From Sclerurus mexicanus (Eukaryota; Chordata; Aves; Passeriformes; Furnariidae): 64,000 nucleotides of DNA. This document shows, one piece after another, positions 13,036-24,625 of the stretch. Numbering within the stretch: position 1 is the stretch's first letter; every line of letters starts with the position of its first letter. A model generated the notes under the pieces. That model saw only the letters and a list, made by a program, of their open reading frames with translations, did not search any database and was not told the DNA's origin. Location of the stretch: contig VWZF01004004.1 in assembly GCA_013396755.1 (NCBI GenBank), positions 1 to 64,000 on the forward strand, read 5' to 3'. The position numbers and the translations under genes are program-made.

Positions 13036-14594
13036 ACTTGTATCTAATGTGTCATTTAAAAGTATTGTATTTATCCTTTGATCTTGGTCATATCTTTGCT
13101 CATATCAAAGTTTGCTTTAAAAAAAAAATAAAAATGCCTGTTGTCCTACTGTCTTCTTGCATTGTTTCACTCCTTCCCAGAACGTAATCCCTGATTTTTA
13201 GAAGAGGATACTGAGTCATGTATACATAAAACACCATTATGTAGAGCTTCTCTTCCCTTGCTGCACAATTATGCAGTCAAATCTCAGGTCAAATAGTCAT
13301 CTAGCATCTGTGTGCTGTTGTTGAACCTCATTATTGTTATTCATCTGTTCAGTAAGACAAAGGCATTGTCTGACTGTGTATTACATGTGTTGCATGGGCT
13401 ACAGTGACAAAATGTGCTGTACAAAATGGAACACATAAATTTGAACTTAGCTGTAGTATGGACTTCTACAATAAAATTCATAACCTTGAATTCTACTCAA
13501 TTTTCAAAAGCCATGATATGATTGCAGGCACTTATTCCTGTCTGACTACTTAGATAATAAAGATGCAATGAAACAGATATGTAAAATATCTATTTTGATA
13601 TTTGTTTTAAATTAATATTATAAGTATAGTATAAGAAGTAAATTAATATTCTTTCTGAGTAATTTAATCTCTCATATCTTCTTTCCTGGTCATTAAGTTA
13701 TAGTATGAGGAGTTTTTCTATCAAGGTGGATCAAATTTTACCAATGATTTTAGGATTTCAAAGTAAAAAAGTGTTTGAGAAGAAAATTACATGTTTCTTC
13801 CAAACTAAAGTTCCTATTTGCACTATATCAGATTGAAGAAATACACTAACTGGATTTCTGATACTTGCAGAGAATATTAGGAATATTAGGAGAATATTAG
13901 GAGCAGAGTAGCACTATTTAACTTTTCTAAATGCATATTCTAAGCACTATGTACTGATGGATATAATTTAAAGATGTTTTATATTATGTTTTATATATAT
14001 TGTACTAGTTTTCATTGTTAGCTTTTCTTTTAGTATTTGCTTTTAAATGATCTACATGAATATTTGTTTCCTAGTGCGAAGATGACTTTCCTTTTTATTT
14101 ATACATATGTTTATGTCAGTGATGGAATGAAGTCTAGAAGCAATATGTTTGCATTAAGTGATTTTAAACAACTTACCACAGTGTATTTCCTCAACAATCC
14201 CTTCCTGCTGCAAGAGACTGGACATATCTGAGGGAGTATTGGGGAAGACAGTTTTGTTATGTGACATGTCATGTGTGCTATATTGAATGGTGTTGAGAAG
14301 CTTTGTAAAGCCTTAATACAGCAATTATTTGTCCTGTATATCAGTTTGCGAGAGGGTAGGTGTTAGGTGCTACACTATTAAGTTTTTCAATACTGGTGTA
14401 TGATCTTTGTAGTGTCTATAGGTTTCTGAAACACTGTATTTGATTTTGAACCCCATAAAGCAAGACAGGTGTTTATAAACTGGAGCATGTTCGGTGGATG
14501 GTCACCAGTATGGCTGAGGTTTGAGTGCTTGCTTGAAGGAAAATGGATCAGTCTCTTCTTGGTAGAAATCAGTTAACGGGTAAGAAGCAATAGA
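13036..14594. other. AT-rich noncoding stretch with a small tandem repeat
   Basis: No gene or transposon recognised. A 'gaatattagg' unit occurs three times in near-tandem at 13872-13901. The rest is ordinary AT-rich sequence. Confidence 0.55.
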
Positions 14595-15327
14595 CACAGA
14601 ATCACAGAATCACAGAATGGGCAAAGTTGGAAGGGACCAAAGTGGGTCATTTTGTTCAACTTCCCTGATCATACAGGGCCACTCTAAAACACATTGAACA
14701 GGATTGCATCTAGACTGTTCTTAAATGACTCCAGTGAGGCAGACTCCACAACCTTTCTGGGCAATCTGTTCTAGAGCATGGTCACACAGTAAAAAAGTTC
14801 TCATATTCAGGTGGAATTTCCTGTATATCAATTTCTGCCCATTTTCTCTTGTCCTATTGACACCATCAAGAAGATCCTGGCTCCATCCTCTTGTCACGTT
14901 TCCTTTAGATATGTATAGACATTGGTGAGGTTCCCCTCTCAGTCACCTCTCCTTGACACCTAACAGGCTCAACTGTCTCAGTCTGTCCTCATAAAAAACA
15001 TACTCCAGTACCTTAATCATCTTTGTTGGCCTCCACTGGAATCGTTCCAGCGGCTCCATGTCTCTATTGTATTGAGGAACCCAAAACTGGACACAGAACC
15101 CCAAATATGGCCTCACTAGAGCTGATAGAGGGGCAGGACTACCTCCCTCAACCTGCTGGCAGTTCTCTTCCTAATGAACCCAGGATACCATTGACCTCCT
15201 TGGCCACAAGGGCACACTGCCATCTATGAACAGCTTGTTGTCCAGCAGAACCCCAAGATCCTTCTCCACAAAGCTGCTTTTTAGCAGGTCAGACCCAACC
15301 TGTACTGGTGCATGGGGTTATTCTTCC
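14595..15327 (-). mobile_element. CR1 LINE, long 3'-end fragment
   Basis: The plus strand starts with 'cacagaatcacagaatcaca', the reverse complement of the CR1 3' octamer tail, then 'gttggaagggaccaaag'. It runs through consecutive CR1 landmarks: 'ggcagactccacaaccttt', 'ctgcccattttctcttgtcc', 'cttaatcatctttgttggcc', 'acctccctcaacctgctggc' and 'gttgtccagcagaaccccaa'. At 733 bp it is the longest contiguous CR1 match in the window. Its 3' end is intact and it is 5'-truncated at about 15327, directly against an opposite-strand CR1. It is the least decayed copy here. Confidence 0.93.
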
Positions 15328-15577
15328 TCAGAAAACTGACACAAACATAAATACCAGAAAATCCATTTAAATACAAGAAGATCTCTAAGATCTCTAAGAC
15401 TGATCAAACAAGGGAACAGGTTGCTCAGAGAAGTGGTGAAGTCTCCATCCTTGAAGACATTAAAAATGTAACTAGGAAGTCTGCAGTTGTGGGTGCTGAC
15501 ACTACTTTGAGCATTGGGTTGCACTAGAAAATATCCAGAGGTGCTCCCTAAAACCTCAAATATTCTGTGAATCTGCA
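15328..15577 (+). mobile_element. CR1 LINE fragment, 3' end, plus strand
   Basis: The segment carries 'gggaacaggttgctcagaga', then 'agtggtgaagtctccatcc', then 'ttgagcattgggttgcacta', and ends 'aacctcaaatattctgtgaa', matching CR1 3' ends in the forward direction. It abuts the 5'-truncated end of the minus-strand CR1 at 14595-15327, so the pair is head to head with no visible spacer. Confidence 0.82.
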
Positions 15578-16545
15578 AATCTGGTGAGCCAAAAAAATGT
15601 CCGTTTTGTCATGTGCACAGTGCAAACAACTCTGTGTTCATGCTGAGATAAGTGCTAGTACGATCTCACTCTCCATCCAGCGAGAAGGAGGGTGTTCCCC
15701 CAGAGACAAGAGAAGGCTGAGCTGTGAGAATAGTCGTTATGTTTCTGGAATGCCAAAGCAGCAACTGACTGTTCAGAACTCACCTGTCTCATTTGCATGG
15801 GTCTCTGTGGCTAAACTGTTTTAAAAGCTGACCTTATGGATCAGCAAAAGATGATCTTTATCACGACCCTTGCTTCCCTAATCTATTTATCCTTTTTCCT
15901 CTAGGAGCGTTTAAAGTATAGCACGGTATCTTCTATATTTCTCTCTCTGAAAAATTCACTTTATTTTCAGAGGAGATGAAACATTTTTGCTTTTCTTTCA
16001 TGTTCTAGCACCAGCATTCCTTTCTGTTTCTTTCATCCCTCAGAGTTTCTCTCTGCCTCTTATCCTGCTTGAAAGAAAACACCTACCTCATTCAGTTATT
16101 ATCTAATCTAGGGGCCCTTCCCTGCTTCCTACATCCACCCCTTCTTTCCCGTTTACCTTGTTAGTGAACTCAGTCTCCAGTGACTTCTTCCATGCTCTGA
16201 AAAAAGACTAATGCTATTCTTGCATTGGGAAGCACACTAAACATGGGTTTCCTTAGCAAAACTCTTGGAACTGTATTCCACCTCCTTGCCTCCTACACTG
16301 GGCATGCTCTGAAAACCTTAGTTCTTACAATTAGTAAGTAAAAATTTTAGGAAGAAATAATCTCAGCCTAGACACACTGGTAAAAGCGTGTTTTGCTCAT
16401 ATAACTAACTCATGTTGTATGTTTAAACTGTCTTGGTCACTGTCTTGCTACTTTTTTTTTTTTTTTTATTTTCCTGAAACTCACTTTCTCCTTGCCTAAT
16501 GAAAGCAATATCCTCAGCTTTGCCTTAAAAAGCAGCATGTGGTTT

Positions 16546-16592
16546 TAGAATATTCTTACTGTAGGTCATGCTAGAATATTCTTACTGTAGGT
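16546..16592. repeat. 21-bp tandem duplication, 26-bp period
   Basis: 'tagaatattcttactgtagg' plus t is present at 16546-16566 and again, identically, at 16572-16592. This is a recent local duplication with no sign of function. Confidence 0.9.
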
Positions 16593-19246
16593 AGTGTCAT
16601 ACATTTTTAAACAATCAGTATTTTTTAAATGAAAATTTAAAACTTTCCCTGCATAGTGCAGTTCAGATACTGGAGTGTCAATTTGTGTAAGCACATTATT
16701 TGAGGAAAAATAAAAGAAAAACTGGTTCAGTTTTAGAGGCAAGATACAGAATCTTGTACCAAATTTCAAATATCTGTTCAAAAAGATTATACATAATTAT
16801 TTACAAAAGAAGAAAAATGACAATAAGTGCATCATGCAAGTTGTTAAAATAATCTCATTAGAAAGAATTTGTATTGGCATAGAAGGAAGGAAGAGGAAAA
16901 TTAGAGAAATGAAGATGCACATCTAAATATATCACAGTTTGAAATATTTCAATTTGCATGCAAATTGAATATTGAATAAAATGCTTTAAGAAAATTAAAG
17001 CATAAGCTATTTTATAAATTAAGAAAATATGTAAAAACCTGCAATACATTTTGCATATTTCTCTGCTATTCCCCTTGGCATATATATTGTGATCTTTACT
17101 ACCCCACTTCTAGTAAAGAAGGGTAAAAAGAGTTTACATTTCATTCAAGTAGGACATATTCTGCAGTACATTACAATATTGTTGCAAGGAAGCTATTAGC
17201 ATTGATCATTATGTATATATTCTCCTTGATTTATTAAGCAGATAGATGAAAGGAAAAATTCATTTGAGGAACACAGTCAAATAAAATAAAAAAATGAAAT
17301 AAAATCCGGTTTTGAAAAAAATCACCTCCATAAATATTAATTGCATTTAGTTTTAAATGTGTCTGCAAATTACAGTAGATAAATTACATTGCCACTGGAA
17401 ATTACATAATGAGAGCTGTTATGCAAGGGAATGCCTGTATTGCTATATTAGAAATGATACTGCACTTCTCTTGCTTTTATATGTTTATCATTAAAATTTA
17501 TGTCCACTGGCCAAGCTGTTGTTCATGACAAACTCTCTTCTTTTCTGATTAAGTAGTAATTTGTTAACACAAAATGAGTGCCTCCTGTGCACTCTGTTAA
17601 GTCTACAGGAAATTCTTATTCACAAATACTGGAAAATAATTGAAAATAAAATTAATAATGTCTTTCAGAGAAAGAAAATATTGATTAATATTTCTTCCCA
17701 AAGGTGTTTATTTGCTTATAGGTTTATGTGAGATATTAATATCAAGAGTAGGCATGCATGTGAGAAGGAAGAAAAGACACAAGTCTTGATTGGCAGGATT
17801 ACATTATGGGTTCTTATGATGACAATTTTATGTTTATTAGTACTTTGCAAGATACCTAAAAGTATTTTAATTAATTTACAGGGTATTAATATTTATTCTT
17901 TTTTTTTTTTTTTGGTAGAAACAATATAGCTATTCTAATGTCTTCTACATGGCTTCTAATGGCTATTCATCATGTCTTATACAAATACACAAACATCTAA
18001 CTCTAATGTAGATTTTCAGTCTTTTGTTTGTCAACCTCAATTAACTTTGGGCTGCTCTTTAGCTGTCTGTATTACAACTCTAATAAGAAGAAATGTATTT
18101 GTAATGTTAAGTGAAGGACAGAAGGGAGTAGAAAGAAGATACATAGCATTTATGAGGACAAAAGCCATTTCCAAATATGCAGTCAACACTGATGTTGCAA
18201 TAAAGCAAAGTAGAATTCCAAATGGAGCTAAGTTGCTTTTGCCACTGGATGTCTGAAGGTTAGCAAACTGTGTCTGCTGCCTGGCAGCTTGTTTAGCACA
18301 GTGTATGACTGTGCATGGACTCTTACACAGTAGCCTCCATCGAAGCACCTGAGTCTCATTTAGCAGAATCCTGATAACTTTGATAGATCTATGAACTAGG
18401 AGGAGAATGCTCTTGAAAAACGTTGGGAAAGGCAAATTCCCAAGGCAAAACAGTGTAAGTTCTGAGGTTTCCTGTAGTAAATCCAAATTAAAGAATTTTC
18501 AAGGAAGATTCCTAGAAAAAACTGGGTAGGCAGATCTGGAAAAAAAAATAAGTTGTGCTGAAAACTAGGTGTGACTTTATCACTTCAATACTTCTATGAA
18601 GTTTCTTCATTTGTGTTATATTTTCCTTAACATAACACCAGAAAAAAACCCATGGTTGTTTGTTAAAAAATGCCATGGCTGGCTATGTACTATGTTTTCA
18701 AGAAAAGCTTAGCACTTTTAACTGGAACTCTGATACAAGCAAACTATTTTTCTATGTAGCTAAGAAAATGCCTGTAATGTTATTTGAATGCAAATGAAGA
18801 GCAACTAAAATATTTGTGAACTGAAAATATACAATGAAGAAAGAGAAAATGTAAGCCAGAACTACAAGCTAAATATTGCTTTTGAGACTTGAGGAAAGAG
18901 TTATCTAATTTTTAGATATGTGGAAATATGTATTTTCACATTTCATTAACTACTTTCAAATACTCTTCGCTCTTGAAATTCCCTGAATGTTGATGAACCT
19001 TCTTTATGTGTTAGTACTTTGTTAATTTGTGTTTGTATTTAAAGATCTTTAAGAGCAATGACTACTTGATAATTACTGTAATATGTTATCATTAAAGTTT
19101 ATCATGTTTGTGGAGCAAGGAAGAATTTTTGACACCTCAAGTAAGATAGGCACTGGTTCACTGAGTAAAACAGTTGTCAAAACTATCCTTGTCTGAACCT
19201 GGACTTATTTTCAGTGTTATTAAATCAGATTTTCCTTCATAAACTT

Positions 19247-19276
19247 GTAACAGTACAAAATAGTAACAGTACAAAA
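19247..19276. repeat. 14-bp direct duplication
   Basis: 'gtaacagtacaaaa' occurs at 19247-19260 and 19263-19276. Simple local duplication. Confidence 0.9.
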
Positions 19277-20289
19277 AAGATTGTTTCACTGTCGTGGCAC
19301 TTCATTTTTCTGTAGCATAGCAACAATAGTAACATAGAATACAGCATGATATTTAATATTTTCTGGCTGTTTATGTGGGTGGTATTATTTTAAAAACAAC
19401 TTAATACCTTTCAACAAAGTACATAATAAATTCTCTTAGCTCTTCTAGCTTGGATTGTATTTGGAGGCTGCCTAATAGGAAGATTTTCTGAGAATGTCAT
19501 TGGACTCTAAATTCCACTTCTTAGGACTCCTAACACTAAGGGAAATCCATAAAACTTAAGACAAGCTGATACCTTAGCAGGACTAGTCCAGGGTTGTTTC
19601 CATCCAGATCCACCCATTTCTTCACCTTGTGGAGAAACCCTATGTGGAATCACAAAACTTAAGTTACTGCCTCTCAAATCATTCTGCCTTGGAAACAACA
19701 TACTGCAAGCAATGGGAATTAAACGTGCAAGTCCTGCCTGTGTTTCAGGTATACAGGGCAAGCCTGCCTCCTCTGTTATGCCAAGTATTGTAATTCTTGA
19801 TAAATAAGGAAAAACATGTATTTTTTTTTAAACAAGAATTATGTTTGTTATTTTTATGTATTTATGAAAATGAAATCAGAAAGCACCAAGGACAGAACAG
19901 GTTGTGAGCCCTTTAGGGAACATTCTTTATTTGAATTTTTATGCTTCACTATGTGACTACAAAACCTAAATGTTATTGAAACACAAGAAGACTCTAATTG
20001 TAGTTTAAATACTGTCATCAGTATCTAAATTTTCTAAAGTGTATAATCTTGTGCTTTTTTCTTCTCTAAAGATAAAGCAAAAACAAGCACGAAAATAAAA
20101 TAACAAGCATTGCTGCATAGGTCTATGAGTGCCTATGTATAAATAGACAATATGTATAAATGTATGAAAAAATCATCAGTAATTCTTAGCAAGAAAAATG
20201 TTATTAAGTTCTGTATGGAAAAGCAGCAGGAAGAAATACATAACTCTTTTCTGGAACCTCTTAGTGCAAATTCATCCATAGCAAAGTAG

Positions 20290-20295
20290 TGCAGG
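20290..20295. repeat. Candidate target-site duplication of the solo LTR (left copy)
   Basis: Hexamer tgcagg directly before the LTR terminus; the matching copy is at 20878-20883. Confidence 0.65.
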
Positions 20296-20877
20296 TGTCA
20301 TGGTTTAACCCCAGCCAAAAATTAAGTGTCATGCATCCACTCACTCCTTTTCCCCTGGTGGGATAGCAAAGTGAAAGGAAAAAGCAAAAAGCAAAAAGCA
20401 AGGGTTAAGATAGACAGTTTAAGAAGAAAAACAAAAGCAACACAAGCAAAGCCAAGCAAGAAATTTACTCTTCACTTCCCATAGGCAGGGAGGCATTCCA
20501 CCATCCATGGGAAACTGAACTCCATCACACATGACAGTGACTTGAGAAGCCACATGCCATCACTCCGAATGTCCCTTGCTTCCTTCTTCTTCCCTCACCT
20601 CCATAGGATGAGCATGATGACATATGGTATGGAATATCCCTTGGGCAATTATGGTCATTTGTACCAATTCTGTCCCCTCCCAACTCTTTGTTCACTCCCA
20701 GCCCTCTCATTGGTGGGGCTTGTTGAGAAGCAGAAAAGTTCTTGAGCTTGTGCAATCCATGGTCAGCAATAACAAAAACATCCCTGTATTATCGACATTG
20801 TTTCTAGCACAAATCCAAAACATAATCCCATACTAGATACTGTGAAAAATATGAACTCTACCAGGCAAAGCCTGAAC
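20296..20877 (-). mobile_element. Solo LTR of an endogenous retrovirus, minus strand
   Basis: The plus strand opens 'tgtcatggtttaaccccagc' and includes 'ccatcactccgaatgtccc', 'catatggtatggaatatccc' and 'tagcacaaatccaaaacata', which I recognise as an abundant avian LTR read backwards. No gag, pol or env sequence flanks it, so it is a solo LTR left by recombination between two LTRs. The hexamer 'tgcagg' occurs immediately before (20290-20295) and after (20878-20883), a good candidate target-site duplication; six bases fits class II (ERVK-like) integration. On the element's own strand both the TATA box and the polyadenylation signal appear decayed (cttaaa at 20423-20418). Family name not assigned. 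Confidence 0.88.
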
Positions 20878-20883
20878 TGCAGG
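20878..20883. repeat. Candidate target-site duplication of the solo LTR (right copy)
   Basis: Hexamer tgcagg directly after the LTR; identical to 20290-20295. Confidence 0.65.
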
Positions 20884-23800
20884 TTAAATATATTTGAATC
20901 TGAAGAAAATTTTGTTTTGTTAAAAAAACCCACAATATTTGACAGAATAAATTGATAGTAGAATTGAAAATATTGAAGATTATATTTTTGAGTGAGAATT
21001 GGTGGGAAGATCAAATTCTTAGGTGTAATTTTGATTAAAGAATCAGTTTATATTACAGGACCCAAGAAGTTACGTATAACTTTGTAAGAAGGTTTTAATT
21101 CTGCTGCCAGTCCAGGTATGTGTGACAAGATGTACATTTTCCTTCAAAATTATGCAATTCTTCTTCATTCTCTCTCATTTCATATTTATTTTCTAGGATG
21201 ATGCCTAGCAACAGACATCCCCTCAGCATTTTGGGAGGAGGTTAATCTCTGTAGGAAATAATTACTGTCATGTGCTTATTCTTAATTAGAAATGGCTAAA
21301 TTATAGATGGGGCTAGACTGGATCCCAACTACTTCCTGACTCATGATTACTATGAGGAAGCAAATAGTCCGTGGTCAAAATAGCACTTCAGATTCTACTG
21401 CCTACACTTAGTGGTGTATGGTGCTGGTACCTTTAAAGAAGGAGCCAACGTATCTACCTAGTAGAAGACATATGATGACTCTTGCAGTTAATTATAGAGG
21501 CAGATTATGTTGCAGGAGCCATGTGTTGTACCCTAGAGTTGTGTTGACCCAAAGAGTCAAGAATTTTTCTTTCTTGTGAGTTTCTTCTCATAGCATTATT
21601 TTTTTTGTATTTTCTCCTAATAAAGTGTATGGTGAAGAATGCCAAAATTTTGTGGACCTAAATTATGGGGAATAGGGAGCCTAGGTCTGTGCCATGGAGG
21701 TCTTCACTTCTAAGACAAAGGATAATTAATCTACAGGAATTCTCACAGGATTTTGAAGGAAGAAGAGAGTCATTACTGCACAACGATATTTCAAAGGCAG
21801 CAGAATCTCCTGTGCATAGCTCTGTGTATGAAGCAGTGCACATCACCAAAATGAGTTCACACATCAACCTGAGCCCCATAATTTCATTCTAGAGCTGTCC
21901 ATTACTCTTTAAGAAACATACTATTCAGTATACAACTATACAAGTACCACTTTAATACAGTTGATAAAAATAAAAAATTCTGTTTTCATACATTACTTAC
22001 AGATGATTACATCCTATCTTTGTCAGATCTGTGGTATGTTATAATTATGAAGATAGAGATCCAAGAAACATTTGACTCCTGTGAAGCTATTTTCAGGAGA
22101 CAGTTATAAAATCTTCCTTCCTTTCTCTCTTCTGGTGACTATCTGCCTTTAGTCTTAGTCTCAGCTTCTCCCTCGTTACATCTGCCCTTAGTTTCAGTCT
22201 CTGCCACTTCTTTATTCCCTCTCCCCTCTAGTGTCACTCCACCAGTAGAAAGTAGGACCTGAGGATCTGTGTCAATCTTTTGCTGCTTCTCTTCTCTGTG
22301 TGTCATATCAGACCATTCCAGATAATTATATCACCTGTCTTAGATTCATCAGGCTCTCAAAGTTTATCAGCTTTTAAAGGAGACTATAAGTCCTTTGCCT
22401 CCTTCACCCCCTTCACAACTATCAGGATTCAGTTAAATAAAAAAACAATAAAACGAAGAAATATTTCCATGAAAATATACTTCAATAGAATTAATATTTT
22501 TGAACTCTTCATCCTAAAATAAGAATTGAGCTTCCATTTTTCTCTTGTTGGGTCTTCTCTTTTGGGTCATTAACGTTCCAATGAAATACATTCAAAAGCA
22601 GCACAGAAATCCTTTTAGTAGTACTGCAGTTACTTTTGACTTATGTCTGACTCTTTGAAAGCAGTGAAGTATTTAATTCAGCCATATGAAAGAAAAAAAT
22701 GGGTTTTTTCTTTTTCAGGAAGATATTGTGAAGTTTCAAACAAAAATAGGCAACTTGACACTTCCAGTAGTTCTACGGCATTAATGAGAAAAATATTATA
22801 TTTCTCTTTTTTTTTTGGTTGGTTTTTGTTTGTTTTTGGTTTTTTGCATAGTATTTAAAGTTTGTATTGGTTTGGTTTGTTTTTCTTTTCTGATTGTTAC
22901 TCCACTAATGCATTGTTTCAGTTTGACTTTTTTCATGGTTTATGGCTGCTTTAGCTTCCCTGAGTTCATGGTTATAATGCTATGTTATGATTTAAGTAGT
23001 TAGTCCCATACAGAGGATTAGATCACATGTGCCAGTGTTTTAGTCTTTGAACTGTTTCCTGAAGTAAGATTATGTTACTTCCTAAAAGGTTTTTTCCACA
23101 GAATTTAATCTGATATCTCTGAAGAAAGAAGGCTCATTCCCCCACAATTTTTCCCATTTCCTGTCAGAGATTTTCATAATAATTTATATAAATATTCACA
23201 TCTAAGAAAGTAATGCCAAACTAAGTTTTTTGACCTTTTTCTTCAGTTATCTTTTCCTCTTTGAATTAGCAGAAATCATATTCCCTTATTTCTAGATCCC
23301 TTCACTGATTCTTTTTCTAATAAGAAAAAATTCCACATACATGAAAGGAGTGTTATCTTTCCTAAGTAAAAGTATTATCTGTAGAAGGGAGTTCCTTAGA
23401 TTAGGTTCTAGTAGGATTTATAAGGGAAAGTTTGTTTCATAATGCAGTCTGACTTGATAATTTTTCCCAATACTTTCAGTGTATATTTTTTTACAGAATT
23501 TATTGTACTATGTCCTATCACCTGTCATTGTAGCATGGTATTAAATGTAACCACATTCTTCCCAGTATCTTTTTATCACTTTATTTTTGCCTCTGTTTAT
23601 TTTGGAAACTACAAATTAGTTTTCAGTAGCTGATTCTGCAACTTGAATTTCATAAGAAGACTGCTCTTACTCCACCGTGAATTATGCTGTACAATGCAGA
23701 ATCAGGTGTAAAATACATTGGCATTCCATCTACAAAATAAGATGAAATAGTTTTGAAATGGCAAGTAATGCTCAGAGACCTGGAATGCACCTCACTGTAT

Positions 23801-24442
23801 AGCAACTGAAACAGATTTACTGCTGATGATGTTGCAAAGGGCAACTTTAAATACTATAACTCACCTTACCAGTAAGGTATAGTTTCTGTTCTAATGTTTA
23901 AAAAAAAAATCAACTACCATTTATGTTACAATTGATTTTATTCAAGATCCTATACAGTAATTTCTTTTATTTACTTATTCTTCCCTTGAATGTAATATTT
24001 CAGGTTTCATCTGTAAATAATAATGACTTGTGAGGCCTAATTTTATTTAAAAAACTATTTGAAGGTTGCTAATACAGTTGCTGGAAATAAATTGAATCAA
24101 AAATAGAGGGAACACCATGCTGGAACCATTCAGATTATGTAGTATTTTGAGAACAAGTCACAGAGATAATGTTCCAAAGGAAAGAAAGAAGTGACTGGCA
24201 ACATAGATTTATTTTTAGCTACTATTCATTTGGTTTCCAAGCATTAAGTTCAAAGTTATGTAAAGTGCCTGTTTAAAATGAAGTTTGCTGACAATTTCAG
24301 GAAGATATTGAGGAAAGAACACCTGAATAAGGAACAGAACATTCTTCCACCAGTAAGTGTATGCTTATTTGGGAGGACAGATAAAAAGCCAACCTTAGAT
24401 ACGGTTGAAAGAAGAATCAACAGAGATATTCACCAAAATAAA
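20884..24442. other. AT-rich noncoding stretch, no gene seen
   Basis: No recognised gene, RNA or transposon. A pyrimidine-rich section at 22110-22250 contains two loosely similar copies of a 'tctgccttta...gtctcag' pattern. A T/G homopolymer-rich tract lies at 22805-22858. ORFs are short and mutually overlapping (for example 21658-21879 minus and 21665-21892 plus cover the same bases). Confidence 0.55.
22805..22858. repeat. T-rich (TTTTG)n low-complexity tract
   Basis: Irregular T-runs separated by G or GG, such as 'ttggttggtttttgtttg'. The complementary A/C form appears at 33989-34082. Confidence 0.85.
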
Positions 24443-24625
24443 ATCCTAGAATGGTTTGGGTTGGAAGGGACCTTAAAGATCATTGAGTTCCAACCCCTCT
24501 GCCATGGGCAGGGACACCTTTCACCAGGTTGCCCAGAGCTCCATCTAACTTGGCCTTAAACACATCCAGGGATGGGGCATCCATAACTTCTCTCATGGTG
24601 CTCTTAACAATTTCTCTTAATCTAG
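24443..24625 (-). mobile_element. CR1 LINE fragment, 3' end
   Basis: The plus strand reads 'cctagaatggtttgggttgg', 'aagggaccttaaagatcatt', 'ctgccatgggcagggacac' and 'atccagggatggggcatcc', the reverse complement of a CR1 3' end of the common 'ccatgggcaggg' type. The part next to the 3' terminus is well preserved, and similarity falls off after about 24600. Minus strand, heavily 5'-truncated. Confidence 0.92.

Larger units (their letters stand above)
15578..20289. other. AT-rich noncoding stretch, includes the longest ORF of the window
   Basis: No recognised gene or transposon. A pyrimidine-rich section spans about 15860-16160. Poly-T runs lie at 16451-16467 and 17899-17913. A 21-bp direct duplication sits at 16546-16592. 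The window's longest open frame (149 codons, minus, 18486-18037) lies here. It has one hydrophobic segment near its C-terminal half but no motif I recognise, and a frame of that length can arise by chance in 64 kb. The section 17340-17600 is rich in homeodomain-like TAAT/ATTA cores. Confidence 0.5.

Noticed and set aside
20296..20877. Full-length provirus
   Set aside because: No gag, pol or env sequence and no second LTR in proper orientation nearby; it is a solo LTR.
21658..21892. Overlapping ORFs on both strands over the same bases
   Set aside because: Chance openness of a stop-poor stretch; neither resembles a known protein.
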